Shown in pieces: positions 19,197-29,196 of a stretch of 64,000 nucleotides of DNA. A program made the position numbers and the translations under genes. Origin of the DNA: Nitrospinaceae bacterium (GTDB lineage Bacteria > Nitrospinota > Nitrospinia > Nitrospinales > Nitrospinaceae); the NCBI GenBank assembly GCA_029261535.1, contig JAJDBF010000007.1:51571-115570 (forward strand). Direction: 5' to 3'. Each line of letters starts with the position of its first letter. Within the stretch, counting starts at the first letter, position 1. The notes below the pieces were generated by a model, which saw only the letters and a program-made list of their open reading frames with translations, did not search any database and was not told the origin of the DNA.

Positions 19197-19715
19197 CGTG
19201 GGAGCAGTTGGCAACTTGACAGGCAAAACAATACGGGTTTTTTAAAATGTGTAATGGGGGCAAGTCATTTCTTATGCTACAAGTGGTGAATCACCCTGCT
19301 CTTTGCTGGCAGGGTGCCAGCACCTTCGCGTCCCTCTTCGAGGAAGAGGGAATATTGTATTGCACCAAAATCAAAATCCAGGGCGAGATTCTTCACTCCA
19401 CGGCGTTTCGCTCAGAATGACATGCGGGGTTTTTCTGTTTTTCGCTGGCCGTGCGCAAGCACCCGCAAGGTCCGTGGGGGCAGTTGGCTGACCATTGAGT
19501 TGCGTAGAAACATTTTCTGAGCGCACCACTTGATGGTGGAGATCTTTGCATAAGTGCTTTTTGAGGGACTGAAAAGAGGAGGCCGCACTTCGACAGGCTC
19601 AGTGTGACAAATAAAATCAACGAATTGTCATTCTGAACGAAGTGAAGAATCCCGCCTTGGACTTTGTTTTTCGCTAGCCCCTTCGACGTAGCTCAAGGCA
19701 GGCTCCGCGCAAGCA
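19197..19715. repeat. Gene-free interval built of dispersed repeats
   Basis: No gene is evident. The stretch is a mosaic of repeats seen elsewhere in the window. A hairpin-bearing block at about 19288-19345 (CCCTGCTCTTTGCTGGC...) is inverted at 56578-56632. A perfect tccctcttc-gag-gaagaggga hairpin lies near 19334. A gcgagattcttcac...gaatgacatgcgg block lies near 19383-19430, followed by ggccgtgcgcaagcacccgc. A ctttgcataagtgctttttg block is at 19549, and an inverted copy of the gaatgac repeat lies near 19625-19660. Confidence 0.7.
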
Positions 19716-21143
19716 TCAAGGCAGTTCTTCAACGCGGATGACATTGGTCCATTGCGGAATGCCCAGAGGAATGCCCGTGGTAAGAATGATGCGGTCGCCT
19801 TTTTTCACCAGCCCGGTTTCTTTTATTTTCTCGAAAAATGGCGCGAGGTCTTCCAGAAACCCACGGTCGCTTTTGATCAAGATAGGCACCGTGCCGCGGA
19901 TGAGGGCCACGCGCCGGGCGCACTCGCGCACCGAGGTGAACGTGAAAATCGGCACATTGGGTTTGGGCGATGCCACCTGCAGGGCCGTGCCACCAGTTTT
20001 GGTGAACACCATCAGTGCCTTCCCACCCAATAATTCCACCAGCCGGTTGGCCGAGTAGGCGATTCCAAGGTGGACGGGCGGATCTTCATTAAAGAAACGT
20101 TTCCACGGTAAAATTCGCCGGTGTGTTTTTTGATACTGTTCCATTTCCCGCGCAGTGTCAGCCATCATGCGAACCGCATCCACCGGGTATCGCCCCGTCG
20201 CCGTCTCGGCCGATAGCATCACCGCATCGGCCCCGCCCATGACGGCTGTGGAAATATCGGAAACTTCGGCGCGGGTCGGGCGATTGTTTTCCACCATCGA
20301 CTCCAGCATCTGCGTGGCCACAATCGCCGGTTTTTGTTGAGAAGCGCATTCCCACAATATTTTCTGTTGCGCCACCGGCACCTGCATCAAGGGAATTTCG
20401 ATGCCAAGATCACCGCGTGCCACCATCACCCCGTCAGCCGCCTCAATGATTTCCTTGTAACAGAGCACCGCCGCCTTGCGTTCTATCTTGGCAATAATGT
20501 TAGCGTGCCCATCGGCTTTTTTTATCAAGCGCCGCAGTTGGTGGATGTCGCCTGGCGAACCCACAAACGACAGGCCGACAAAGTCCACACCCTGGCTCAA
20601 TCCAAATACCAAATCCTTTTTATCTTTTGCGGTGATGGGGCTCGTTGCAAATTCAGCGTCCGGCAGATTCACCCCCTTGAAATCAGACAGGAGTCCGCCA
20701 ACTTCCACTTGTACTTTCACGTCTTTACCGGAAACCGACTTGACCTTCACGCACAGACTGCCATCGTTGAGGTAGACATGATCACCGCGCTTGACGGCCT
20801 TGCAAAATCCGGGGAACTGCACCGGCACCAGCGTGTCGGACCCCGTCACCTTGCGCGTGGTGAAGGTGAGGCTACTGCCCGGTTTCAATTGTATCGAGCC
20901 ATCTTCAAATTTCCCGACGCGAATCTTGGGTCCCTGCAAATCAATCAGGATGCCGATGACCATCTGCTTCTCATTTTCCACAGAGCGAATCCTGCTGATC
21001 CATTTTTTAAGATCGGGGTAATTGCCATGCGACATATTCAGTCGGAATATATCAACGCCAGCCTTGACCAGAGCAACAATGGTTTTCCTGTCAGCACTGG
21101 CCGGGCCCAGGGTCGCTATAATTTTCGTCATCTTGAAGGACAT
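19716..21143 (-). CDS. pyk: Pyruvate kinase
   Basis: A glycolytic enzyme converting phosphoenolpyruvate and ADP to pyruvate and ATP. The start at ATG 21143 (GAGG six bases upstream) gives 475 residues, the usual length. It begins directly before the conserved KMTKIIATLGPAS strand. Other hallmarks are FRLNMSHG, DLQGPKIRVG, the active-site VARGDLGIEIP, and TQMLESM. The C-terminal domain (about 350-470) contains TKTGGTAL and the nucleotide-like ILTTGIPLG end. The frame is open further upstream, but that extension has no ribosome site and no family similarity. Confidence 0.95.
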   Translation of the reverse strand: MSFKMTKIIATLGPASADRKTIVALVKAGVDIFRLNMSHGNYPDLKKWISRIRSVENEKQMVIGILIDLQGPKIRVGKFEDGSIQLKPGSSLTFTTRKVTGSDTLVPVQFPGFCKAVKRGDHVYLNDGSLCVKVKSVSGKDVKVQVEVGGLLSDFKGVNLPDAEFATSPITAKDKKDLVFGLSQGVDFVGLSFVGSPGDIHQLRRLIKKADGHANIIAKIERKAAVLCYKEIIEAADGVMVARGDLGIEIPLMQVPVAQQKILWECASQQKPAIVATQMLESMVENNRPTRAEVSDISTAVMGGADAVMLSAETATGRYPVDAVRMMADTAREMEQYQKTHRRILPWKRFFNEDPPVHLGIAYSANRLVELLGGKALMVFTKTGGTALQVASPKPNVPIFTFTSVRECARRVALIRGTVPILIKSDRGFLEDLAPFFEKIKETGLVKKGDRIILTTGIPLGIPQWTNVIRVEELP

Positions 21144-21260
21144 GTCCTGCCTCATTTTTTTGGATGGGGGTATGTGAGAATCAGTATAAAGGTGTCGGCG
21201 GCCCCGGCAACCAAAAAACATTTTTAGCGTGATTGTTTTAATTTTAATAGCCGACGATCA

Positions 21261-21280
21261 GCCCCACCGCAAGGTGGGGC
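21261..21280 (+). other. Perfect hairpin with GCAA tetraloop in the TM2 gene leader
   Basis: GCCCCACC and GGTGGGGC form an 8 bp perfect stem closed by a GCAA tetraloop, followed by AATTTTG. It lies 40 bp ahead of the TM2 gene. It may be a weak terminator or attenuator, or a member of the short GCAA-loop hairpins seen near 30050 and 60856. Confidence 0.45.
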
Positions 21281-21321
21281 AATTTTGCTATGATGAATTA
21301 TCTTTAATCAAGAGGGAACCT

Positions 21322-21735
21322 ATGACCACGCCTGACACGCACAGCAAAACCATCGGCTACCTGCTCTGGATCTTCGGATTCACAGGGGGGCATCGTTTTT
21401 ACTATGGCAAGCCAATCAGTGGCACCATTTACTTTTTCACACTGGGCCTGCTCTTCATCGGCTGGATTGTCGACTTATTTTTAATACCTTCGATGGACCG
21501 GGAAGCCGACCAGAAATTCACTGAAGGTCGGATCAGTTACAGCACCGCCTGGATTCTCTTAACCTTCCTTGGAGTTTTCGGCATCCACCGTTTTTACATT
21601 GGCAAATGGGGAACAGGAATTATTTATCTTTTATCGGGAGGACTTTTGCTGGTGGGGGTGATCTACGATTTCTGGAACCTGAATAAACAGATCAGCGAAA
21701 TCCACGCTGAAGACAGGGCAAACCCGGCGGTGTAA
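21322..21735 (+). CDS. TM2-domain membrane protein
   Basis: A 137-residue protein with two copies of the TM2 module. Each copy has two membrane helices joined by a short turn, with the GGHRFYYGKPISG and GIHRFYIGKWGTG signatures (residues about 21 and 90). The function of TM2 proteins in bacteria is unknown. The ATG at 21322 has AGAGGGAACC directly upstream; the longer frame from 21229 lacks a ribosome site. Confidence 0.85.
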   Translation: MTTPDTHSKTIGYLLWIFGFTGGHRFYYGKPISGTIYFFTLGLLFIGWIVDLFLIPSMDREADQKFTEGRISYSTAWILLTFLGVFGIHRFYIGKWGTGIIYLLSGGLLLVGVIYDFWNLNKQISEIHAEDRANPAV

Positions 21736-22057
21736 TTCAGGATACTTTAAATTTGTCTATAAAATAATTTAATTCAGGCCGTAAGTTTTTGGGTATTGCC
21801 CCGGTTCTTTCCACCAGAATTCATGTTGCAAATGGATTATATAAAATTCGGTGAGGCTGGACTGGAACAAAGAAAACGGTGTCCTGCCGTTTCGACCCAA
21901 CGCATAACCCAGATAGAAAAAATATCGCGCAATCCTGTTGGGTACCATCTCAACCTTTTCAGAAAAGTTTTTTGCCCAATAGTCGCTATGAAAAATCCAC
22001 TATGCGGGAAATACTGCAACGCGTCAAAGAAAATTTATTGTATTCAAAAAGTGTAGA
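21736..22057. other. Gene-free interval
   Basis: This 322 bp region between the convergent TM2 and czcA genes has short open frames on both strands, but none shows a domain, signal peptide or ribosome site. No terminator or repeat is obvious. Confidence 0.5.
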
Positions 22058-25000
22058 TCAAACTGCCGATGCAGACGCTTGCGTGAGCGGGGGCAATCGT
22101 TTTTTGAATCGCACCGAATACAAAAGTACCGGCAGGACCAGCAACGTCAACACGGTGGAGGACAAAATACCGCCGATGACAACCGTTGCCAGTGGACGTT
22201 GCACTTCCGCCCCGGTGCCGGTGGCAAGGGCCATGGGGACGAAGCCGAGCGAGGCGACCAGTGCAGTCATCAGGATGGGCCGCAAGCGGGTGGCGCATCC
22301 TTTGAGGATGGCTTCTTTCAATTCAAGACCGTCTGCAACCAGTTTATTGATGAAAGTGATCAACACCAGTCCGTTGAGCACGGCGACACCGGACAAGGCG
22401 ATGAACCCGATCGCCGCTGATATTGACAACGGGATGCCGCGCATCCAGATAAAGAGCACGCCGCCGGTGAGTGCCAGTGGCACACCCGTAAAAATCATGA
22501 GGGTGTGGGTGATCGACCTCACGGCAAAAAACAGAAAAATAAAAATCAAGGCAAGCGCAATGGGTACCACCACCTTCAGACGCTCGGTGGCGGAGATCAG
22601 GTGCTCGAACTGACCGCCCCAGGTGATCCAGTAACCGGGCGGCAGAGACAGGTTTTGATCAAGGGATGTTTGTGCATCTTCCACAAACGAGCCGAGGTCG
22701 CGCCCACGCACATTCGCGGTCACTACGATGCGACGTTTGCCGTTCTCCCGGCTGATCTGGTTCGGCCCCTGTATGATTTCAAATTCGGCAACCGTCCCAA
22801 GAGGAATGGAAGTCAAAATTTCCTTATGCGGGTTCAACGCATTGCTGGTTTTTTTTGCTGGCACGCTTCCGGGTTTTTTCGGATAAGGCAGAGGCAGACG
22901 CTTCAAGTAACTAATACGGCTTCTCATATTTTCTGGCAGGCGCACCACCAGATCAAACCGCCGGTCTCCTTGAAATACCTTGCCAGCGGACATTCCACCT
23001 AACGCGATTCGGATCACATCCTGAACATCAGCCACGTTCAATCCGATACGCGCCAGTTCATGTCGTCTTAAATGTATTGTCAGGACAGGCAGACCGGTCG
23101 CCTGCTCCATACGAGCGTCGGAGGCTCCCGCAATGCCGCGGAGTTGTTCCTCCACCTTTTCGCCAATGTGAAGCAGAGTGTCCATATCGTCCCCATGAAT
23201 CTTCACAGCAACATCGGCGCGAACTCCGGCGATGAGTTCGTTAAAACGCATTTGGATGGGTTGCGTGAATTCATACTTGTTGCCCGGAAGCGGTGTGACC
23301 CTGGCTTCAAATTTTTCGATCAATTCGTCGTGGGTCATTCGGGAATCAGGCCATTCGTCCTTCGGTTTTAAAATGACGAACGTGTCGGCGACACTTGGTG
23401 GCATAGGATCGGTTGCGATATCGCCGGTGCCGATCTTGGAAAAAATAAAATCGATCTCGGGCAGTTCCATAAACTTTTTTTCCAGATGGTGTTGCATCTT
23501 CACCGCCTGACTCAGGCTGGTACCAGGGATGCGCAGTGCATGCACCGCAAGATCGCGCTCATCCAGAGTGGGAAGAAATTCCCGTCCCATGTTGATGGCA
23601 ATAACAAGACAGGCGATCATCAACATCGACACCAGAGCCAATAGTTTTTTGCGGTGACGGAGCGTCCATTCGAGAACCGCGAGGTATTGTATTTTGATAA
23701 CATCGAACAAGGGCGTTTTGGGCGGGGTTCGTTTGACGTGGGCAAACTGCGCCACCATGGCGGGAACAAAAGTGATCGAAAGAAGTAACGCGCCAAGTAA
23801 GGCGGCAAGCACAGTAAACGCCATGGGCTGAAACATTTTGCCTTCAATTCCGGTCAGCGTCAAAATCGGCAGGTACACCGCCATGATGATGAGCACGCCG
23901 AAAATACTGGGCCGGGAAACTTCACGCGATGCTTCGCGAACAATGTTATGTCGTTCTTCACGCGACAGCGGAGCGGCGGATGCCGCCTGTTTTTCCTGCA
24001 GGCGACGCAGACAGTTTTCCACAATGATCACTGTGCAGTCGACAATAATTCCAAAATCAATCGCCCCCAGACTCAGCAAATTTCCGCTGATCTTGTTTTC
24101 CACCATGCCGGTGATTGCGAACAACATTGACAAGGGAATGACCATGGCCGTGATCAACGCCGCCCGGAAATGCTTGAGCAGAAGAAACAGCACCAGCACC
24201 ACAAACAGCGCACCTTCTGCCAGATTTTTCCATACCGTGTCCAGTGTGGCGTTGACCAGCTTGGTGCGGTCGTATAGAGTTTTTACCTCCATCCCCTTCG
24301 GCAAAGCTTTCTGGATTTGTTTTAACTGGTCGGCGACCCGCCTGGATACGGTTCGGCTGTTCTCTCCCTTTAACATGAACACCGTGCCCATCACCACTTC
24401 GTGACCGTTGTGCGTCGCCGCACCAGTCCTCAACTCTTTACCGAGAGACACCTTAGCCACATCCTGAACAAGGATAGGGATTCCGCGATGACTGCCAAGA
24501 GTGATTTTCCGAATATCATCGAGGGTGGCGACCTGACCGGGGGTCCTGATGAGGTACTGCTCGCCCTGATGCTCCAGATAACCCGCACCAATGTTCTGGT
24601 TGTTCTTCGCCAGCGCATCCAGCACATCGCGAAACGAAAGCTGATAAGCCATCAGTTTTCCGGGATTGGGCGTGACGTGAATTTGGCGAACGTACCCTCC
24701 GGTGGTGTTGACCTCAATGACACCCGGCACCGTGCGAAGTTGCGGACGCACGATCCAGTCTTCTTCCGTCCTCAGTTGAGTGAGGGATTCAAGCTCGCTG
24801 ACATTGGGTTCTTGCCCATCCTTCCATTTGAGAGCCCACATAAATATTTCGCCGAGGCCGGTGGCGATGGGTCCCATCATCGGCTCGATCCCCGGCGGCA
24901 GTTGACTTCTCGCCTCTGTCAGCCGATTGGCTAAAATTTGCCGGGCAAAATATATATCGGTTCCATCTTCGAAGACGAGTGTCAACTGCGATAAACCGTA

Positions 25001-25261
25001 GCGCGAAAGTGAACGCATATTTTCAAGTTTGGGCAGACCGGCGAGTGCCATTTCCAGCGGGAAGCTGATGCGCTGTTCAACTTCCAGTGGAGAGTAACCT
25101 TCAGCCTCGGTATTGATCTGGACCTGAACATTGGTGATGTCCGGCAGGGCATCGATCGGCAATTTCTGAAAATTGAACACACCCAACACGCCCATCCCCA
25201 GCGTTAGCAGGATGACCATCAAGCGTTGTCGTATGGAAAACCCAAGAATGCGATCGAGCAT
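22058..25261 (-). CDS. czcA: Heavy-metal RND efflux pump (CzcA-type)
   Basis: A proton-driven inner-membrane pump of about 1067 residues with the RND layout: 12 membrane helices and two large periplasmic loops. The helix-4 motif GAIDFGIIVDCTVIIVEN keeps the two Asp and the Glu used by HME-RND proteins of the CzcA divalent-metal branch rather than the CusA copper branch. The start chosen is ATG 25261 (MLDRILGFSIRQR), the usual family beginning; a TTG 12 bases upstream is possible. It is the last gene of a czcC-czcB-czcA order with a gap of about 140 bp after czcB. Likely substrates are Zn, Co, Cd or Ni ions. Confidence 0.94.
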   Translation of the reverse strand: MLDRILGFSIRQRLMVILLTLGMGVLGVFNFQKLPIDALPDITNVQVQINTEAEGYSPLEVEQRISFPLEMALAGLPKLENMRSLSRYGLSQLTLVFEDGTDIYFARQILANRLTEARSQLPPGIEPMMGPIATGLGEIFMWALKWKDGQEPNVSELESLTQLRTEEDWIVRPQLRTVPGVIEVNTTGGYVRQIHVTPNPGKLMAYQLSFRDVLDALAKNNQNIGAGYLEHQGEQYLIRTPGQVATLDDIRKITLGSHRGIPILVQDVAKVSLGKELRTGAATHNGHEVVMGTVFMLKGENSRTVSRRVADQLKQIQKALPKGMEVKTLYDRTKLVNATLDTVWKNLAEGALFVVLVLFLLLKHFRAALITAMVIPLSMLFAITGMVENKISGNLLSLGAIDFGIIVDCTVIIVENCLRRLQEKQAASAAPLSREERHNIVREASREVSRPSIFGVLIIMAVYLPILTLTGIEGKMFQPMAFTVLAALLGALLLSITFVPAMVAQFAHVKRTPPKTPLFDVIKIQYLAVLEWTLRHRKKLLALVSMLMIACLVIAINMGREFLPTLDERDLAVHALRIPGTSLSQAVKMQHHLEKKFMELPEIDFIFSKIGTGDIATDPMPPSVADTFVILKPKDEWPDSRMTHDELIEKFEARVTPLPGNKYEFTQPIQMRFNELIAGVRADVAVKIHGDDMDTLLHIGEKVEEQLRGIAGASDARMEQATGLPVLTIHLRRHELARIGLNVADVQDVIRIALGGMSAGKVFQGDRRFDLVVRLPENMRSRISYLKRLPLPYPKKPGSVPAKKTSNALNPHKEILTSIPLGTVAEFEIIQGPNQISRENGKRRIVVTANVRGRDLGSFVEDAQTSLDQNLSLPPGYWITWGGQFEHLISATERLKVVVPIALALIFIFLFFAVRSITHTLMIFTGVPLALTGGVLFIWMRGIPLSISAAIGFIALSGVAVLNGLVLITFINKLVADGLELKEAILKGCATRLRPILMTALVASLGFVPMALATGTGAEVQRPLATVVIGGILSSTVLTLLVLPVLLYSVRFKKRLPPLTQASASAV

Positions 25262-25405
25262 TTTTATAGTCAACCTTCCAGAGGACTTCTATTAATTTAG
25301 AATTTCCTGTTCCGGCAGTACGTCCCCACCTTCCGCTGGAGGCAACGTGCTGAAACTTTTCTGAGCGCATAGCGACCTGTTTTCAGTTGGCCGTGCGCCG
25401 AGCAC

Positions 25406-27184
25406 CTAGTGCGAGTGGGTGGCTCCTGATTTGCCGAGTTCAGCTTTGATTGCAAAACTGTTTTTAGACACATAAGGCTCGCCTGCCCTGAGTCCCTTGA
25501 TTATTTCATAGCGCTTGCCATCGGTTCCTCCCAGCGTGACGGGTCGAGCTTCAAAAAAATTCCCATACTTCACAAACACCACTTCCCATCCGCGGTACTT
25601 TTGCACGGCACTGGTTAAAACGGAAACGGGCACCTTCACTTCATCCTGAACAAGATCCACGCTGACGAACATTCCCGGATGCCAGGTCCTTTTCGGATTG
25701 GCAATCACCACGCGTCCGGTCACTGAACGCGTGGTCTCATCGATCACCGAACCGAGGTAACTGAGAACGCCTGTCGTTTGCAATCCTTGGTGCTCTTCCC
25801 TGATAAACGCCTTCTGACCAATCTTGACCGTACCCAGAAGACGCGCCGGCACAGCCACGTTCACCCACAAGCTGGACAAGTCGGCGATCACATAAATATC
25901 ATCGTTGCGCCGGACTGCCTCCCCCACTGCGAGATGCTTCTGGATAACCTCTCCAGATAAAGGCGACCGCAAAGAGTAATGAGTGAAGCGATGCTCTTCA
26001 TCAAAAGCCAACTCTTCAATTTCTTCCAGGGTCAACCCCAGTGCCAGTAATTTTTGCGCGGTGGTGCGGACATCAAGCAATGCCCGCTCGGCAGTTTTAT
26101 TTTTTTCGATCAGGGTCAATCGATTGGCGTAAGCAATTTTTTCACGCAGGGCGTGATACTCAGCCTCGGCACTCTGGTACTGCTCCCGCGCCATCAGGAA
26201 ATCTGATTCAGATGAAATCTTTTTATCGAACAAAACTTTTTCGCGGAGGTAAGCTGAGTGCGTTTGTTTCCATTTCGCAAACGCTGGCAGAAGTTGCGCC
26301 CGGACCTCGCCCAGGATCATGGCGTCCAGTTGTTTATCGAGAGTCTTCCTGTCCGTTTCGTGACGCAACAGTTCGAGCATTTTAGATGTATTTTTGAACA
26401 GAAGCTCCTGTCGCTCAAGATCAAGGACGGTCGGTTCCATTTGTTTTTTGGCTTTCAGGTGACGGCTCTTGGCATCGGCAAGTTCCCTACTTTCCAGCAC
26501 AGCAAGCGTGTCGCCTTTTTGGACCATGTCACCGAGATGTTGCAGAACTTTTTTGGCGACCGCATCAAGACGCGGCACAACGTGCGCGACCTTGCCTTCA
26601 TCCAGGCCAATTTCACCGGTGAGGCTTTGCGTCACACGAAGCGTTGCCGGTTCCGCCTTGACCGTCTTTATGCCGGAAAGGTCTGCCATTTCCTGGCTGA
26701 TTTCTGCGCGGGCTTCTATCTGGGAAAATTTCCAGGCATAGGAGTTCCCTTTCCATTCTGCTTTGACCTCGGCATCAAATGAATGCGGTTCGACAACCAC
26801 CTCGCGGCTGACAAACCCGTTGCCACCGTGCATGAAAGTGAACGCATCAACCTGCCCGCCAAGACGTTTGAGTTCCACGCTCAATTTAATTTTTTCCGGT
26901 GCGATGGCTTTGCCGGAGTTGTCCGTGGCTTTTATCCGAAACTGGGGAGGAATGCCACTTTCGAAAATGGAGACATCAAGAGTCAAACCGTCTTTAGAAA
27001 ATTGTTGTCCGCCGTGGTGGTCATCCTCGCCTTGCTCTAACTGGGTAGAGCTATTGCCCAAACCGATCAAAGCCGCCAATGTTTTTTCAATCGAGTTGAA
27101 GTTTTGTAATCCCCATGCAACACCTGCAAGAATAACAAGGATGAGTAGGAGCGGAGATAGCCGATTGTTTTTTTTCTGGCTCAT
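25406..27184 (-). CDS. czcB: RND efflux periplasmic adaptor (CzcB-type)
   Basis: A 592-residue membrane-fusion protein linking the pump to the outer-membrane channel. It has an N-terminal membrane anchor (about 10-28), a His/Asp-rich patch (EDDHHGG, about 53-59), an extra beta-rich N-terminal domain (about 60-170), the lipoyl-like half motifs (VVPRLDAVAKKVL and HYSLRSPLSGEVIQK), a long helical hairpin (about 240-390) and the beta-barrel end. The last residues (THSH) are again His-rich, which fits metal binding. Its ATG overlaps the czcC stop by 4 bp. Confidence 0.9.
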   Translation of the reverse strand: MSQKKNNRLSPLLLILVILAGVAWGLQNFNSIEKTLAALIGLGNSSTQLEQGEDDHHGGQQFSKDGLTLDVSIFESGIPPQFRIKATDNSGKAIAPEKIKLSVELKRLGGQVDAFTFMHGGNGFVSREVVVEPHSFDAEVKAEWKGNSYAWKFSQIEARAEISQEMADLSGIKTVKAEPATLRVTQSLTGEIGLDEGKVAHVVPRLDAVAKKVLQHLGDMVQKGDTLAVLESRELADAKSRHLKAKKQMEPTVLDLERQELLFKNTSKMLELLRHETDRKTLDKQLDAMILGEVRAQLLPAFAKWKQTHSAYLREKVLFDKKISSESDFLMAREQYQSAEAEYHALREKIAYANRLTLIEKNKTAERALLDVRTTAQKLLALGLTLEEIEELAFDEEHRFTHYSLRSPLSGEVIQKHLAVGEAVRRNDDIYVIADLSSLWVNVAVPARLLGTVKIGQKAFIREEHQGLQTTGVLSYLGSVIDETTRSVTGRVVIANPKRTWHPGMFVSVDLVQDEVKVPVSVLTSAVQKYRGWEVVFVKYGNFFEARPVTLGGTDGKRYEIIKGLRAGEPYVSKNSFAIKAELGKSGATHSH

Positions 27185-28506
27185 GATTTCGGCTCCTCCA
27201 TTGAGTTTTCTTTAAGTGGCAAACGCGACGACAAAGGCTCACCAATGATTCGTTCAATATCCAGAACCGCCTTGTGATATTCCCCCAGTGCTTCCAGATA
27301 ACGCGAGCGCGAATCGAACAGTGTTCGCTGACTGTCGAGAACATCGAGCAGGCCGAACTTGCCGTAGCGGTAACCCTCCTGCACCGCGTCAAAAGCAGTT
27401 TTCGCGCCGGGCAGGATGTCCTGTTTCAGGACTGTCGCCTGCTGATGCGCGATGGCAAGACGATTGTAAGTGTCGGCCAAACGGGATTGCAGTTGTAAGC
27501 GAATAGCCGCTTGCTCGGCATTAGCTTTCTCCAACCGGTGATGCGCTTCCTTGATGCCGCCCTGATTGCGATCAAAAAAGTTGAGGGGAATACTGATCCC
27601 CAGCACCAGCGTGTTGGCCTGCAATTCCTCAATCCTTCGGTAAGCACCCTGTAATTGAAGATCGGGAATCGCTTTTGATTTTTCAAACTCAATGTTGGCC
27701 TGACGGTGAGAAATTTCTGCGGCCCACCGTGCGAGGCTCGGGTTTTTTCCCAGGTTGGTCAGCAGGGCTTCATAAGAAGGGATGTTTTCGATGCGAAAAA
27801 AATCCCCCACCACACCCTTGAATAAAGGAGTGGGCGCGGCCCATGTGGTGCTCAAGCGACGCCGGGCGGTGTCTACCTGACTTTTTGTCTTGCGTGCTGT
27901 GAGCCCGGTTTTGGAGCGTGCGATCTTTGCCTTGACCACTTGAATCGGTGAGACCTTGCCGCTCTCAGCCCGGAGCGTGATCACCTTGAGATTGGTGTCG
28001 GCAAGCGAAATCAACTTTTCTGCCAGTTTCATTTGCTCCTGGTTTTTCAGGACATCAATGAAAGCCTGACCGGTCCGCGTCAAAATATTCATCCGGCTGA
28101 TTTCGTAATCCCACTCCGCAAGGTCTTTGGACAGTTCAGCAACGCGTTCCTTCTTTGCGATTTTTCCGCCGAGACGAATCCATTGACTCAACTGAACCGT
28201 AGTCTGGGTATTGCGAGTGCTGTCGAATTGCCCGGTGCCCGCAATATCTTCCGCCTGAATCTGCAATTGCGGACTGGGCCACAACCCGGCTTGCAGTTTG
28301 CGGGCTTCACGGGCGCGGACTTCCAATGAGAAAACTTGCAGGGACGGGTTTTTGAGCAGTACTTCGGCAATGACCTGATCGAGCGTCAACACACCGCGCA
28401 TGAGATGGGTGTTTTCCGGAATATTTTTTTCTGCCGCCAGAGCGGGTTGCACTGTCAGGCAAACGGCGACCAACAATAGCAGGGTCTGCTTTAAGAGACG
28501 TTTCAT
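27181..28506 (-). CDS. czcC: Outer-membrane efflux channel (TolC/CzcC family)
   Basis: A TolC-family outer-membrane protein of about 441 residues from ATG 28506, which opens a clean signal peptide (KRLLKQTLLLLVAVCLTVQ, cleavage after ALA). The frame is open to ATG 28572, which would add 22 polar residues ahead of the signal peptide. Two outer-membrane efflux repeats are visible: long amphipathic helices with LTRTGQAFIDVLKNQEQ and YRYGKFGLLDVLDSQRTL, the latter a highly typical motif. It is the first gene of the czcCBA unit and overlaps czcB by 4 bp. Confidence 0.9.
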   Translation of the reverse strand: MKRLLKQTLLLLVAVCLTVQPALAAEKNIPENTHLMRGVLTLDQVIAEVLLKNPSLQVFSLEVRAREARKLQAGLWPSPQLQIQAEDIAGTGQFDSTRNTQTTVQLSQWIRLGGKIAKKERVAELSKDLAEWDYEISRMNILTRTGQAFIDVLKNQEQMKLAEKLISLADTNLKVITLRAESGKVSPIQVVKAKIARSKTGLTARKTKSQVDTARRRLSTTWAAPTPLFKGVVGDFFRIENIPSYEALLTNLGKNPSLARWAAEISHRQANIEFEKSKAIPDLQLQGAYRRIEELQANTLVLGISIPLNFFDRNQGGIKEAHHRLEKANAEQAAIRLQLQSRLADTYNRLAIAHQQATVLKQDILPGAKTAFDAVQEGYRYGKFGLLDVLDSQRTLFDSRSRYLEALGEYHKAVLDIERIIGEPLSSRLPLKENSMEEPKS

Positions 28507-28695
28507 TTGAGTTGCCTGTTTGGACTGCATCGCCATATTCAAAAGAGAGTCATATCTCTTTATGTAAGCCATAAAAAAATCACCGTAGCCTGCGCTCTTG
28601 TAACTTCAGAGCGCGGAGCTTGTACCGGAAATTTTTAAACAGCCCGTTAAGAAAACGACGGTGTCAGTCAATTGTTAAATTTGAGATGAGGCAAT

Positions 28696-29196
28696 TCAGG
28701 CAGAGGGGGGCCCGCGCATTTGTTGCACCGGCTCTTGCCGGTTCGCAGTCGGGAGATAGGCAGGATGAGGGGTGAAGGTGGTGTTTTGATAGTTTTCTGA
28801 AAACTGGTTCGGCACAACTTTCAGATCCGTGGTTGAAAAAACTTTATCTTTATCTAAAAGATGTAACGCCAGAGTGGTGTATTCGACCTGATCGGGATCA
28901 TAATCTGAGGGAGAATGGGTATGATGCAGAGGGTCGTCTGACTGAGTATCTTCAGGAATGACATTGGCCCAGTGGGCAATGGTATCCAGCTCATGCGAGT
29001 GAAAATGTCCCTTATGTTGATGCGATCCATTTTCACCGGGATGCGTGTGAATATTTTCCGGATGAAAGTGAATGAAGGGCAGGAAAAACAAATTGAGCAC
29101 ACCAAAAAAAGCCAGGGCCACACACAAAAACTTCCCGGTTTTTTTCCAATCGCGCATACAGCCACGCACAAATGAACGGGTTTTTGGTGAATTCAT
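28696..29196 (-). CDS. His-rich membrane-anchored protein upstream of czcCBA
   Basis: A 166-residue protein with a basic N-terminus, one hydrophobic segment (about 23-43) and a histidine-rich region (about 43-70, with HFHPENIHTHPGEN and HQHKGHFHSHE), then another HHTH at about 91. The rest is polar and Pro-rich. It starts the same-strand run ahead of czcC, about 190 bp upstream. By position and histidine content it probably binds or buffers metal ions in the periplasm for the efflux system, as CzcE/CzcI-type accessory proteins do, but it has no recognisable family. Confidence 0.7.
   Translation of the reverse strand: MNSPKTRSFVRGCMRDWKKTGKFLCVALAFFGVLNLFFLPFIHFHPENIHTHPGENGSHQHKGHFHSHELDTIAHWANVIPEDTQSDDPLHHTHSPSDYDPDQVEYTTLALHLLDKDKVFSTTDLKVVPNQFSENYQNTTFTPHPAYLPTANRQEPVQQMRGPPSA

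Noticed and set aside
20334..21227. 297-codon open frame antisense to pyruvate kinase
   Set aside because: The pyk frame has all family motifs and the antisense product has none; it is a shadow.
21261..21280. Riboswitch ahead of the TM2 gene
   Set aside because: There is one simple hairpin and no wider conserved structure; a terminator-like or REP-like hairpin is the simpler reading.
21796..22056. 86-codon frame in the gap after the TM2 gene
   Set aside because: No ribosome site, domain or bias; it overlaps an opposite-strand open frame of similar quality.
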